Shown: one piece after another, positions 1 through 10,785 of the stretch
Numbering within the stretch: the stretch's first letter is position 1
How the letters are laid out: the number at the start of each line of letters is the position of its first letter
Assembly (NCBI RefSeq): GCF_937616625.2
Contig: NC_065577.1
Coordinates: 38,097,001-38,161,000, forward strand
Origin: Mercurialis annua
Lineage: Eukaryota > Streptophyta > Magnoliopsida > Malpighiales > Euphorbiaceae
Direction: 5' to 3'
DNA: 64,000 nucleotides
Translations under genes and position numbers: made by a program
Notes under the pieces: generated by a model
Told to the model about the DNA's origin: nothing
What the model saw: only the letters and a program-made list of their open reading frames with translations
Database searches by the model: none

Positions 1-1
1 G

Positions 2-490
2 ATGTCGGTTTCCACGGGGTCGCCATGGCCTAACATTGTTTTTGGGCCAGAGGATGCGAAAGGAGTAGATTTTCCTCATGAAGACGCTTTGATTGTATCA
101 GCCATCATTGGATCGAAATGGGTAAAACGATTGCTGGTGGACGATGGTAGCTCGGTTAACTTGTTGACTCTGTCAGTCTTTTTGTCGATGGGAGGATCCA
201 AAACTGAACTTAAACCTGTGAACATTCCCCTCCTGGGGCTGGGAGGAGCTCCGGTCACCCCAGAAGGCATGGTCGAGCTAGACTTGGAACTCGGTGTTGA
301 AACACCTCAGGAGGACGGAACAGAGGGAATCCTGGCGGAACCAACACGGAAGGTACGTTCACTGTTCATGATAGTTGACATGCCTCTAGCGTATAATGGT
401 ATCCTTGGTAGACCTATGTTGTATAGCACAGGTGCAGTGACTAGTATTCGTTACTTAATGATGAAAATCCCAGTGAAAACGAGGTTATAA
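2..490 (+). pseudogene. Retrotransposon aspartic protease segment (partial, frameshifted from RT)
   Basis: This open segment is the retropepsin part of the Tat polyprotein and enters from outside the window. The catalytic motif appears as VDDGSS around residues 46-51, where the family usually has D-T/N-G-S. A second conserved patch, YNGILGRP, lies at about residues 131-138. Just after it, near 470-475, the frame is lost: the next lines read in another frame continue the expected protein (SENEVITIRGNQ) toward the reverse transcriptase. A single-base loss in the C run explains this better than a real stop at 488-490. The protease would cut the gag-pol polyprotein in virus-like particles. Confidence 0.75.
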
Positions 491-528
491 CTATCAGGGG
501 AAATCAAACCCTATCCAGGCAATGCTAC

Positions 529-3500
529 ATGGCCACTATGGGCAGCACGGTGGAAACGATGAACATCGATACACCGGAGCTGCTCCTCAGAGAGAAAAAA
601 GCTCAGAAACCCCGAGAAAATTTAGAAACGATCGAACTTACAGAGGGGTCCGAGATGTGTGTAAAGCTGGGGGTAGATTGGCCAAACGAGCACCGGGAGG
701 CTATCATAGCTCGGATAAAACAGTATGTGCAGGAGTTTACCAACAAGCCAGAAGATATTGGGGGGGTAGACCCTAAGATAATCTCGTACAAGTTAAACGT
801 GGATGCTAAATGCAAGCCTGTCAAGCAAAAGAAAAGAACTTTCTCTCTAGAGAAACAGATCGCTATCCGAGACGAAGTGGAAAAGCTTTTGAAAGCTGGA
901 TTCATCAGGAAAGTAGATTATCCGGAGTGGCTGGCTAATGTGGTTTTGATCAAGAAGTCCAACGGTAGATGGAGGCTTTGTATAGACTTCACTGATCTAA
1001 ACAATGCCTGCCCAAAAGACAGTTTTCCTCTGCCGAACATTGACCAACTGGTGGACGCAACATGCGGATTTGCGGTCTACGCATTCTTAGATGCTTCTCA
1101 GGGATATCACCAGATCCCGATGAGTAAAGATGACGAAGAAAAGACAGCTTTCACAACGGATCTGGGGACTTATTGCTACGAGAAAATGCCTTTTGGTTTG
1201 AAAAATGCTGGGGCAACCTATCAAAGACTCATGAATCATGTTTTTAAAGATCAACTGGGCAAGAACGTCGAGGTTTATGTAGATGACATAGTCGTGAAAT
1301 CCAAAGGGATCGAGGATCACGCAGAGGATCTGGCAGAAACTTTTGAAAAGCTAAAGGGTTTTAACCTCAAGCTGAACCCGGAAAAGTGTGTTTTCGCAGT
1401 CCGCTCGGGGAAATTTCTAGGGCACCTCATCTCGGAGAAAGGCATAGAGGCGAACCCGGAGAAAATCGAGGCAGTAATGAACATGAAAGCACCCAGCTCG
1501 GTAAAAGAAGTACAAAAGTTGAACGGGAGAGTAACGGCGTTGGGAAGATTCATGAGTTGCTCGGCCAAACGATGTTTGCCATTTTTCAAAATCCTGAAGA
1601 ATACAAAGAATTTCAAGTGGACAGAGGAGTGCAACACAGCTTTTGAAGAGCTGAAGGTTTACCTCAGCACACCCCCGGTGCTAGGTAGACCTGAGCCTGG
1701 GGAAATCTTATATTTGTATCTCTCGGTGAATGACGAGACAGCAGCGGCAGTCCTGGTGAAGGAAGATAAGGGTCTGCAAACCCCAGTTTACTATCTCAGC
1801 AGGGTCTTGAAAGGCCCGGAGGTCAGATATCCAAAAATTGAGAAATTTGCTTTGGCATTGAAAGTGGCGGCGGAAAAGCTAAGGAGATATTTCGAGGCTC
1901 ACATCATTGTAGTACGTACGAACCAACCTCTGAGAAAGGCGCTGCAGAGGCCAGAGATGTCGGGACGGCTGGTCAGCTGGTCGGTCCAGCTGGGAGGATA
2001 TGACATCCGGTATGAACCGAGACCGGCTCTGAAAGCACAAGTATTGGCAGATTTCATAGCCGAGACCACAGCAAGCGACCAACCTGAGGAACCTGATGAA
2101 CAACTTCTACGGTGGGTCTTAGAAGTCGACGGGGCATCAAATCTGGAAGGATCTGGGGCAGGCGTAGTCTTGAAAGGCCCTCACGGAGTCACACTCCGAA
2201 GCTCGGTAAAATTCGATTTCCCGGCATCCAACATTGCCGCGGAATATGAGGCTTTGTTGATCGGATTAAGAATGGTAAACGTGGTCAAGGCCGAGCACGT
2301 AACAATAAGGAGTGATTCTCAGTTAGTCGTTTGTCAAATCCTGGGTACTTTTGAAGCTCGGGATTCGGAAATGAGGAGATACGTGGACAGAGTCAAGTTC
2401 TTCTTGAACAAGATTCAGGAGCTCGGAGGAAAATGGGTGATAGAGCAAGTTCCTCGTTTGGAAAATCAAGAGGCCGATGTACTAGCCAAAGCAGCAACAG
2501 TGAACGAAAAGATACCGGGGGTCCATTTCTCTGTTCAAAAGCATTCCAGTATCGACAACCATGAAACCATTTTTCTAACTCAGCCTTTGGAAAATTGGAT
2601 GCAAGGCATAGCCCACTACCTGATGGATGGAACTCTACCAGAAAACAGAGACAAAGCCTACAAAATCTTGCGACAAGCTCCGTACTACGCGTTCCTCGAC
2701 GGAATCTTATACAGGAAGTCATTCACCCACCCGTGGTCGAGATGCTTGACAGCAGAGGAAGGGGAATATGTGCTGAGAGAAATACATGAAGGTATCTGTG
2801 GGGCACACATAGCTCCTCGCATGTTAGCAAAGAAAGCAGTGTTGCAGGGCTACTACTGGCCCCTAATGGTCAGGCAAGCAGAGGAGATAGTAAAGAAATG
2901 TGAAAACTGTCAGAGCCATCAGAACATCCGACATGCTCCCACCACAGAGCAGTGTCCTATTACCAGTCCTTGGCCATTTGCAACTTGGGGAATTGACATC
3001 CTGAGTCCTTTCACACCAACCACGGGGCAGAAAAAGTTCTTGATAGTGGCAGTAGATCACTTCACAAAGTGGATCGAGGTAGAGGCAGCGAGTACCATCA
3101 CAGAAGCTCGGATCAGGGATTTCTTCTGGAGACAAATCGTGTGTCGTTTCGGTATACCCAGAGCGTTGGTAACTGACAACGGAAAGCAGTTCAACTGTCG
3201 AGCCTTCAAGGAATTTTGCAACGACTTGCACATTGACCTGCGATTCACTTCGGTAGTTCACCCGCAAAGCAATGGGATGACCGAAGTAACCAACCGGACG
3301 ATCCTAAAAGGGCTTAAGGCCAGACTAGGGGAGTTCGATAGACAGTGGCTGGAAGAGCTACCAAAGGTCATATGGGCTTACCGAACCACGCCAAGGGCAG
3401 GCACAGGAGACACCCCGTTTTCTTTGACATACGGGTGCGAGGCAATGATACCTGTGGAAATCGGGATGCCGACTCTAAGGGTCCAGTTCTTCGATGAGGC

Positions 3501-3831
3501 TAAGAACGAAGAAGAACAGAAGTTATGCCTAGACCTGCTGGAAGAACGGAGAGAGCAGGCAGCGCTGAGAATTGAAGCATACAAACAAAGAATGGCTAAG
3601 TATCATAACAAGAGAGTTAAACCCCTGAGTTTCCAAGTTGGCGATCTGGTCCTGAGACGGGCAGACATTGCTAAGGGAAATGTTGGAGTGGGAAAGCTCG
3701 AACCCAATTGGGAAGGCCCCTATCGAGTCACTGAGGTCGGACGAGCAGGAGCTTACAAGATAACACACATGTCGGGCAGAGTGCTCCCGAGAACTTGGAA
3801 CTCCCAGGTTCTTCGGAAATACTATCAGTAG
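529..3831 (+). CDS. Ty3/gypsy pol: reverse transcriptase, RNase H, integrase
   Basis: An uninterrupted 1,100-codon stretch carries the copying and integration enzymes of the Tat element. The reverse transcriptase has its catalytic YVDD at about residue 250. An RNase H follows, with an EVDGAS start near residue 533, after a first degenerate RNase H-like region (FALALK...ADFIAE). The integrase has an H-H-C-C zinc region at about 755-795 (GICGAH, CENCQSHQ). Its catalytic core has D near 822 (WGIDIL), D near 882 (TDNGKQF) and E near 919 (EVTNRT). The C-terminal end GKLEPNWEGPY is typical of Ty3 integrase tails. The ATG at 529 is only the first Met of the open frame; the natural product is a polyprotein starting upstream. 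All visible catalytic residues are intact, but the upstream frameshift would separate this part from gag. Confidence 0.93.
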   Translation: MATMGSTVETMNIDTPELLLREKKAQKPRENLETIELTEGSEMCVKLGVDWPNEHREAIIARIKQYVQEFTNKPEDIGGVDPKIISYKLNVDAKCKPVKQKKRTFSLEKQIAIRDEVEKLLKAGFIRKVDYPEWLANVVLIKKSNGRWRLCIDFTDLNNACPKDSFPLPNIDQLVDATCGFAVYAFLDASQGYHQIPMSKDDEEKTAFTTDLGTYCYEKMPFGLKNAGATYQRLMNHVFKDQLGKNVEVYVDDIVVKSKGIEDHAEDLAETFEKLKGFNLKLNPEKCVFAVRSGKFLGHLISEKGIEANPEKIEAVMNMKAPSSVKEVQKLNGRVTALGRFMSCSAKRCLPFFKILKNTKNFKWTEECNTAFEELKVYLSTPPVLGRPEPGEILYLYLSVNDETAAAVLVKEDKGLQTPVYYLSRVLKGPEVRYPKIEKFALALKVAAEKLRRYFEAHIIVVRTNQPLRKALQRPEMSGRLVSWSVQLGGYDIRYEPRPALKAQVLADFIAETTASDQPEEPDEQLLRWVLEVDGASNLEGSGAGVVLKGPHGVTLRSSVKFDFPASNIAAEYEALLIGLRMVNVVKAEHVTIRSDSQLVVCQILGTFEARDSEMRRYVDRVKFFLNKIQELGGKWVIEQVPRLENQEADVLAKAATVNEKIPGVHFSVQKHSSIDNHETIFLTQPLENWMQGIAHYLMDGTLPENRDKAYKILRQAPYYAFLDGILYRKSFTHPWSRCLTAEEGEYVLREIHEGICGAHIAPRMLAKKAVLQGYYWPLMVRQAEEIVKKCENCQSHQNIRHAPTTEQCPITSPWPFATWGIDILSPFTPTTGQKKFLIVAVDHFTKWIEVEAASTITEARIRDFFWRQIVCRFGIPRALVTDNGKQFNCRAFKEFCNDLHIDLRFTSVVHPQSNGMTEVTNRTILKGLKARLGEFDRQWLEELPKVIWAYRTTPRAGTGDTPFSLTYGCEAMIPVEIGMPTLRVQFFDEAKNEEEQKLCLDLLEERREQAALRIEAYKQRMAKYHNKRVKPLSFQVGDLVLRRADIAKGNVGVGKLEPNWEGPYRVTEVGRAGAYKITHMSGRVLPRTWNSQVLRKYYQ

Positions 3832-3991
3832 TTACTTGTTTTCATTTTCGAGATACCTAGGGGTTTTTCCACTTATGTTTGAGTTAGGCTTTTGTAAAAC
3901 TCAAACATAAGTTTTTCCCCTCAATGAATAAAAAAGATTAAAAAGAATTCATGTCTTTTCCAAAACCCGAGCACTCTACTCGGTAAAAAAT

Positions 3992-4327
3992 CCACGGGCT
4001 ATGTGCCATCCACGGGCTATGTGCCACCAGCGGGCTATGTGCCATCCACGGGCTATGTGCCATCCACGGGCTATGTGCCACCAGCGGGCTATGTGCCATC
4101 CACGGGCTATGTGCCATCCACGGGCTATGTACCACCAGCGGGCTATGTGCCATCCACGGGCTATGTGCCATCCACGGGCTATGTGCCATCCACGGGCTAT
4201 GTGCCACCCGCGGGCTATGTGCCATCCACGGGCTATGTGCCACCCGCGGGCTATGTGCCACCCGCGGGCTATGTGCAACCAGCGGGCTATGGGCCATCCA
4301 CGGGCTATGTGCCACCCGCGAGCTATG
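3992..4327. repeat. 18-bp minisatellite, about 18-19 units
   Basis: Direct reading shows head-to-tail copies of an 18-bp unit, CCACGGGCTATGTGCCAT. The main variants replace the first bases (CCAGCGGG, CCCGCGGG). The array lies between the integrase stop and the antisense gene of the Tat element. Because 18 is divisible by three, several frames on both strands stay open and give artificial hexapeptide repeats. Tandem arrays in this position are an established feature of Tat/Ogre elements and have been proposed as seeds of satellite DNA. Confidence 0.95.
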
Positions 4328-4762
4328 ACAATCCCAGGTTATCCAGAGACAACAGGTTACCCACGCCGAATAATTTGTTTAAACTTGATCTATGAATAAC
4401 TAAGAACTTATCCTAGCATTCTTTATCCCAAGTCTGAGTCAAGAGCCCATATATAAAAACAACAACAAGAAGCTAGAAAATTCACACCAAGAAAACCAGC
4501 TCGGAAACTAAACTAGGTTAGCTATGAAAAACATGTTGTCACATACTTAGTCAAAATTCTCAAAAGCAAAAAGTTCATTCAAAGAAACAACATTCAGATA
4601 AAAAGAAAACATAGGCATACCGACAAGTAAAAAACAAGATATATATACAAAGGCCAAAGTGATCAAACTTTGCAAAAATATTCAAAGTATAACAAAGGAG
4701 CCCAGAGCTCAACATTACAAAATAAAAGTAAAAATTGTTCAGAAATTACAAAAACGGTCATC

Positions 4763-7173
4763 CTAAACCGGGCCTTGATCTTGGTCATCAGCCAGATAGT
4801 CTTCAATATCTGCTGACATGTCATAATCCTCAGGCAGCTCTTTGGCACGGCGATGCAAATCAAGCACGTCCAGCTTAAAATCCGAGACATCGACATCAGC
4901 TCCAAACCGGCCTCTCACAAACTCGCCAACTTGGACCTCGCCGACGAACAACATCTTCCGGAAGTCCTCATACAAGTTCTCCTCTCGGACCGTGCCTTCC
5001 GCGGCTTGGGCCTCAGCTTTCTCGGCTCGCCTTTCGGCCTCAGCCAGTTTTTTCTTCAGGTCCTCCACCGAATCCCGGAGTCCCTTGGAGGCCAGCTCGT
5101 TCCGGCGAGTGACGTCAGCGAGCTGCTTGGAGAAATCTTCTTTCTCAGCAGCCTTCTCAGTCTCTAGACGACTGATGTCACCCCTTAGTTTTCCCAGCAT
5201 CTCCAGGTCTTCCGACCTTCGATCCTCGGAGTTCTTCAATTTGTCCTCCAGCTGAGCCACCAGCGAAGCCCCGTCCGAAGCCCTTTGTCCGGCCTCCAAG
5301 GCCCTTTTCTCGGCTTCGCTGGCCCTCCTCTCCGCATCACGGGCCTTGGCCGCCTCAGACAACATAAGTTTTTTGGCCAAGAGAAGGTCGTCCTCGTTCT
5401 GACTAGCACGCCGGTCAGCCCGGTAAGACATTTGAGCCGCCTGAGAACGAACAGCAAAGTTATTTGAAATAACAAGAGAAATAAATCAAGTAAAAAGAGA
5501 AAAATCAAAGAGATTACCTGGATGCAGAGGGCAGAAACTGTTGCTAGCAGGTTCTCCGGTTTATAGGTCTTATAGTACGCCTCGTCCTCAAGAAGCGTGG
5601 TAACCCGAGCAATATCCCCAGCAATGGGTAGCTCGTGAATAGATAACCGGACGCCCGGGTTGTGCTGCCCAACCCACTCGGCAAATCTTGCCCGAGTTAT
5701 GCCCTGATGGCCAGAGGCGGTCGTACTGGAATCCGAGGAAACGTCCGGCAGATCCGGCATTCGAGATTCCACAGCACGGGCGCTAGGACCCCCGACTTCA
5801 GGAGCAGCGCGTTGAGGAACCTCCTCGGGTTGTCGAGGTCCCATCACGGTCTCCGCCGAGCCCAGATCCACAAAGGGAATGTCCCTCCTCGGTGCGGCGG
5901 CAGGGGGAAACTCCACCTCGCCGGGCCTTTGAACTCGGAGAGGAATTGCATCCAACCCCGTGACCTGAACGCCTTCCGGAACCTCCGGAGACTTGGGATT
6001 AGCAGCAGCCTCACCCGCAGGGGAAGGCCAGGGGACAGCCGAACCCGCAGCGGGTGCAGCCCGCGGGACTGTAGGGGTCGCAGCTCGGACAGCGGGCTTT
6101 TTTCTTTTCTTCCCAATCAGTTTGGCGGGGTCCAGACTATTCACTGCAATCACATCAAAACATAACAGAGTTAAAATATAACACAAACAGTAGCAACAAC
6201 TTCACATAACAGACAAAAAAAAAAGAAAAAAAAAGAAAACAACAAACAGACCAGCGCTAGCTGCAGCCGTGCCCTTCCAGTAATCAAACAGGAGTTTAGG
6301 ACACAGGTCGTCGGCCTGTGCTTTCTCCCCAGCAGGAGCAGCATCCCGGAGCTTGTACATATCATCTCGCTCCAAAGGGCCGGGGATATGGAACCACTTG
6401 TCGGGCTTATAACACTTAGCGACCCAGGTGGTCACCATCCCCTGGAAGGTAGTAGGGTGAGATACTTGAAAATAGTCCTCCTTGAAGTCCCTTAAGGAGT
6501 CAGTTATCCCCGACACCAGCCCCCCGACCAAGTCTTTCCTCTCACCCCGGAATCGCAGATAGGCGAAATGACTCTGATCCTTCAGCGACATCAGGTACAT
6601 ACAACAGAAGAGTCGCATACTATCGGTCACCCCATTCTGCCGACACAGCTCCAAGAAACAAGAATAGTGCCGAACTCCATTAGGATGAATCTGGGATAAT
6701 GGCACTTCGAAGTAGTTGCTCAACCTCTTGAACTGCTCGGATATGGGAAACCGGATGCCGGATTGGAGATGCTCCAAGGTGAGCATAATCGTGTTCTCGG
6801 GAGGAGCGTCATTTAATCTCTTCCCCGCGGGAATCATAGACAGCTCGTACTCCTGCGGGATGTCAAACGCTTTTCGCACAGCCCTCAAAAAACCCAGGGT
6901 GCACCGCGACGCCTTGATATCCCGATCATCAGGCTTATCACCGGCAGCTTTCCTCTTTTCTTTCCCTTTTCGGGAAGGGCCAGCAGGTACCGAGGTCCCC
7001 ACCTCTTCCACCTCGGCAGTCTCATCAGGTCGGGGACGAACCACATAAAACTCAGTAGATGGCTCGTCCATATCCATATTGTTATCATCATAACCCACCC
7101 CTTCCTCGCGATCTGATGGGTCACCCGACATACCTAAGGACAGGGAAACAAGCTCGGATGAGACGAGTTCCAC
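4763..7173 (-). CDS. Antisense retrotransposon gene: putative gypsy-type domain plus coiled coil, three exons
   Basis: I join exons 7173-6252, 6143-5518 and 5440-4763. Both introns have GT-AG ends (108 and 77 bp), the phases match, and the total is 741 codons plus stop. The N-terminal 100 residues are acidic and then basic. Residues of about 110-300 resemble the plant 'putative gypsy type transposon' domain (FDIPQEYELS, the hydrophobic QSGIRFPISEQF stretch, and a helical W/F-rich part). The middle is proline- and alanine-rich. The last 220 residues are a long charged coiled coil (AERRASEAEKRALEAG). Genes of this kind lie in reverse orientation near the 3' LTR of Tat-group elements, and their function is unknown. 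The start could instead be the Met at 7131. The 3' end faces the pol gene across the minisatellite. Confidence 0.8.
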
Positions 7174-8083
7174 TAGACAAACAAGACAAATTTGCTAAAA
7201 CTTGAAAATACAAATCAAAACAGATTTCCTAAGGGGTGAAACCATCAGAACACGAAGAACACCATAAAGAATTTCCAGATTTCTGGAAATTCTTTTCCCA
7301 AACGAAGAACACAAACAATAAAACAAAATCACGGAATTCAATCAAGCAGTTCATAACACATACATTGAAACAATAATGAATAACGATCAAACATTTCTGA
7401 GATAAAACTTTCCGAATCAACGTTGCACAAGAATAGAAGTCAAGCATATCAAACACAATGAAAAGTTTGAAACATAAAACAAAATCATTACAACAGAAGA
7501 CACTTACTTGTAGAGAAATGCAGAAAGTTCCTGGAAAGATGTAGAAGAAGACTTGACACACGCAGCAAAAACAGCAACCAAACTCTGAAACACAGAAACC
7601 TCAGGGAAACGAAGAAATCTGGAAAAGACGAAGCACAGAGAGTTTTTTCTTTTCTTTTCTTACAAATCAGGAAGAAATGAAAAGAGAGAAAGAAAACGAA
7701 GAGTTTTGTAAGGTTTGAAAAATGAAACTTACAACTGAAAAGAGAGGGAAAATGAAAAGCCACGCTTTTAATTTTCTCTCTCATCCCACTCAAAACGTCC
7801 CCTGGGAAAGCGCTCACGCCTTAACTGCTAGACACGTGGACCTAGAGTAGACAACAAGCAACCGCCACATAGGACAACGACTACAACAGCTGTCAGACAG
7901 GACATCTCGACAGTCAAGTCCTTTCAACATAGCCATATTAGCCCACCTATCTCTCTGACAAACAGCTCGGTGTTAGAGACCATCCATAAACGGGACAAGC
8001 ACGCCAAAGATCCCGTGATCTGAGATCTCGGTACACACTAACCAGCTCGGACATAAATATCCGACATACTGAGGGGGGACTAG
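7174..8083. other. Non-coding part between antisense gene and 3' LTR
   Basis: No convincing coding region. It is AT-rich near 7200-7780, which should contain the promoter and leader of the antisense gene. From about 7800 it has the same base composition as the LTR. It ends in a G-rich tract at 8071-8078 that fits a polypurine tract for plus-strand DNA priming. Confidence 0.5.
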
Positions 8084-8846
8084 TGATAACGTAGCACATC
8101 TAGTAGGGGCGAAGCAACCTCGCTAGGAACGAACATCACTAAGTCAAGCATTTCACCGACCTGGCAACAATGTCCAACCTTCTTGAAATCATAGAGCACA
8201 TGACTTGGGGGGTCATCGGATCGATGGGAGTTCAAACATCATCTGAGACAATCATGCCTGATAAGGTCGGATCGGGAATCCTATCCGGGCTCTGAGTTAT
8301 ATTCAACTCAGACCTAGGCCGAGCTCCGAAGGGCCGGACCATCTGGTCCGAGCTCTGAGCAACTCTCGGATACAAGAGCCATGATAACTTGACTCCCAAG
8401 TTATCCGGGCTTCAAGGTTTGACCGGGCTCCGAGGTCCTGCCCCTCAGCGCTCACTCGTGTACCAGATCCTGGGACCACAGAAGATCTTCTGACAGGTAC
8501 GTGAGGAATGTTCCCTCTGACACACCTAACAACCCGTGCCTCCCGCAGGGATATTCTACCACGTCAGCATAACTGATTTCTGGGACCACTTGGCTCACAG
8601 CCTGCCAGCAAGGCAGGTTTGTCCTTAAACCCTAACTATAAATAGAGGGTTTAAGGACAAACCCTAGGTAATTCTTTTTTCTCTACTCAAAACACTCTCC
8701 TCTTCTCTTCTTCTTCTTCCTTTACTTTAAAACCTTACTTGAGCGTCGGAGTGAACGTCCGGTGACCCCCACCGGAGTTCCTTCTGACCTCTGTTTGCTT
8801 GTGGTGTGCCGGTCGGTAAAGCTCGGATTCTGTTTGGTGATTCATC
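8084..8846 (+). repeat. 3' LTR of the Tat-type element
   Basis: It begins TGATAACGTAGC right after the polypurine tract and probably ends at ATTCATCA (8846). It contains a TATA box at 8637-8644 followed by a pyrimidine-rich leader, as expected for U3-R-U5. The right boundary is inferred because the partner LTR is outside the window. Confidence 0.65.
8637..8644 (+). promoter_or_regulatory. LTR TATA box inside a perfect hairpin
   Basis: TATAAATA lies in the 12-nt loop of a perfect inverted repeat. The left arm is 8618-8633 and the right arm 8646-8661, 16 bp each. It should set the transcription start of the retrotransposon RNA. Confidence 0.7.
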
Positions 8847-9259
8847 AATTCCAAATACGAAGATTACAGCTCCATAAATAAGAAATTATAGAAATTACAG
8901 ATAAAAGATAAAAATAGATAAACATAAGTTGTAATTTCACTATCTAATTAAACAACTGAGAGATGTCAAATGGATCTGCTTTTTGTGAGACCCAAAATAA
9001 AGAGGATCCACGAGTAGTACTGTCATCAGGGAGCCCATATGAAATCAGTAACTTTGGATGCATAAATTCAGCTCTCCCGAACTGCAGAAACTCGTATAGT
9101 CCCGAAGGTGAAGAAATAGTTTTTTTTAATTGAAATTAGAATAGATCTAATCAAATTAATACATTAAACAAGAAATAAATTTTAAAACTAGACAAAAAAT
9201 GTTCAAAAGAGAAAAAAAAAACAGATCAAAAATCTAAAATAAACTAAGTGAAGACTGAA
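8847..9259. other. AT-rich stretch, nothing recognised
   Basis: Between the Tat LTR and the Mutator-like element I see no open frame, RNA gene or repeat that I can name. Confidence 0.5.
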
Positions 9260-9268
9260 TAGAAACAA

Positions 9269-10543
9269 GGTAAAACTCATACAAAGACCCCTCTACTTTA
9301 CCAATTTTATTCGAGAGGCCTCTATTCCAAAGTTGTTCACGTTCGGATCCCTGTACTTGGCAAAATCTAATATTCACATCCTTACGTGGACGGAAAATGG
9401 CAAGTGTAGTTTACTCGCCGTTAATGAGAGTGTGGACCGAAAATGCTCTTGATATTTTTACTTTTAATCCCTATAAATACAAATAAAATTTAAGGACTTT
9501 AAATGCATTTTTTCATATTTCCACACTTCATCTTCTTCGCATAGCCATCCACCATGGAATTTCAAGAAACCAAATTCTTCAGAGGCATTCCATCGAACAC
9601 GTAAGGTGCATACAAAATATAACCTTATTCTTCAGAGGCACTCCATCTTCTCTACATATGAATCAAAGTTTTATACATGTATCACTAAGTTGGATCCACT
9701 CTTACTGGTCTAACTCACTTTTCATTTTTATTATCCTTTTTTCCAACTCTTTTTTCCAACTCTTACATACCCTTTTTTCCAACTCTTACATATCTCAACA
9801 GGGTTCTGTTTGATTCTAAGTTCAGTTTCTTCAGTTTCAGACATGTGAAATTTGGTTGTTTTTTGATGAACTGTTAATTGTGTTGAAATCAAAGTTTTGT
9901 TTTTATTTTAAAATTAAGCTATGAATCTAAGTAACGGTAAAGAATCGATGTCAACAGTCAGTTCTAGTGTTGTTTGGAAAACTATAGAGGTTGTTCCGGA
10001 TCATTTTCCAGCCGGGCTTTAAGTTCTTGTTGCCGATCGATGAGAAACACGGCCGGAGATGAAAAAACCGCTGATGCTGCCGTTGGTCGAGATCTCACTA
10101 CTGCCGGCCAACAAAGCTACTGCCGTTGCAAGGATCTGCCGTCCGTCGCCGCTACTTGTTGAATGCAGGAAGAGTTGTTGTCGTCGTTCATCGCTGGAGA
10201 AGACTACTGCTACTGAGTGAAGAATTCAAAGGAAGAAGGTGATGGCAAAATAACCATTTTGCCATCAAATTTATTTGACTTTACAATTTTGTTATTAAGT
10301 TGTAATTTGTATAAATAAATCCTTAAAATTGATGCCACGTATACCTCAATTTATTGAAATGAATGACACATCACTTTTTTCTGTTAATTAACGGAGAGTG
10401 AACTACACTTGCCGTTTTCTGTCCACGTAAGGGTGTGAATATTAGATTTTACCAAGTACAGGGGCCCGGACGTGAACAACTTTCGAGTAGGGACCTCTCG
10501 AACAAAACTGGTAAAGTAGAGGGGCCTCCGTATGGGTTTTGCC
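9269..10543. mobile_element. Mutator-like element (non-autonomous) with ~165-bp TIRs
   Basis: The ends are long inverted repeats. The left end starts GGTAAAACTCATAC and the reverse complement of the right end starts GGCAAAACCCATAC, and similarity runs about 165 bp. It is flanked by a perfect 9-bp direct repeat, TAGAAACAA, at 9260-9268 and 10544-10552. Long TIRs with 9-bp duplications define Mutator-like elements. No transposase is present. The core at about 9980-10210 is much richer in G+C than its surroundings and may be captured host sequence. The element ends 300 bp upstream of the arginase start. Confidence 0.9.
9980..10210. other. GC-rich core of the Mutator-like element, possible captured fragment
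   Basis: This block contrasts sharply with the AT-rich arms. It carries only a 62-codon open frame, which I do not recognise. Capture of host gene fragments by Mutator-like elements (Pack-MULEs) is well known. Here it is a suggestion from base composition only. Confidence 0.3.
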
Positions 10544-10673
10544 TAGAAACAAAAAGAAAAGTATGATTTTGAATCTGGGACCACAAAGTAATTTGATATA
10601 CAACGTTTTTTATATATAAAATGTTTGCTACAACGTTTTTTTTGTTGATAATATTTGATACAACGTTTTAAAT

Positions 10674-10785
10674 GAGCATTAAAGAGTTAAAAAATTGATA
10701 CAAATAGAAGGCCTCTCATCCACATACACCATATCACTAAAGATACCATCACCCCAGCCACTACTATTCCCTGCAAACATCCAAA
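10674..10785 (-). pseudogene. Decayed WAT1-related exon fragment
   Basis: Read on the minus strand, an intact splice acceptor (10771-10772) is followed by codons for GIVVAG..SLVIWCM..RG, the start of exon 6 of WAT1-related transporters. It aligns with 14457-14562 of the neighbouring gene. A premature TAA follows after about 33 codons and the remaining exons are missing. Weaker similarity to the adjoining intron continues toward 10840, almost to the arginase start codon. Confidence 0.8.

Larger units (their letters stand above)
1..8846 (+). mobile_element. Ty3/gypsy Tat-lineage LTR retrotransposon, 3' part
   Basis: The left edge of the window lies inside pol, so the 5' LTR, gag and the start of protease are outside. 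In order there are the protease end, reverse transcriptase, RNase H, integrase, an 18-bp tandem array, a three-exon gene on the opposite strand, a purine-rich tract (8071-8078) and a 3' LTR. Extra genes and tandem repeats between integrase and the 3' LTR are known hallmarks of the Tat/Ogre/Retand group, which supports the lineage call. The pol frame is broken once, near 470. The LTR ends are inferred from TG...CA and the purine tract, because there is no second LTR to compare. Confidence 0.88.

Noticed and set aside
3992..4327. CRISPR-like repeat
   Set aside because: Units are contiguous without unique spacers, and the genome is eukaryotic.
3938..4399. Four long open frames on both strands with MCHPRA/GYVPST-like repeats
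   Set aside because: They are by-products of an 18-bp tandem repeat in which three-fold length keeps frames open. There is no start context or homologous protein.
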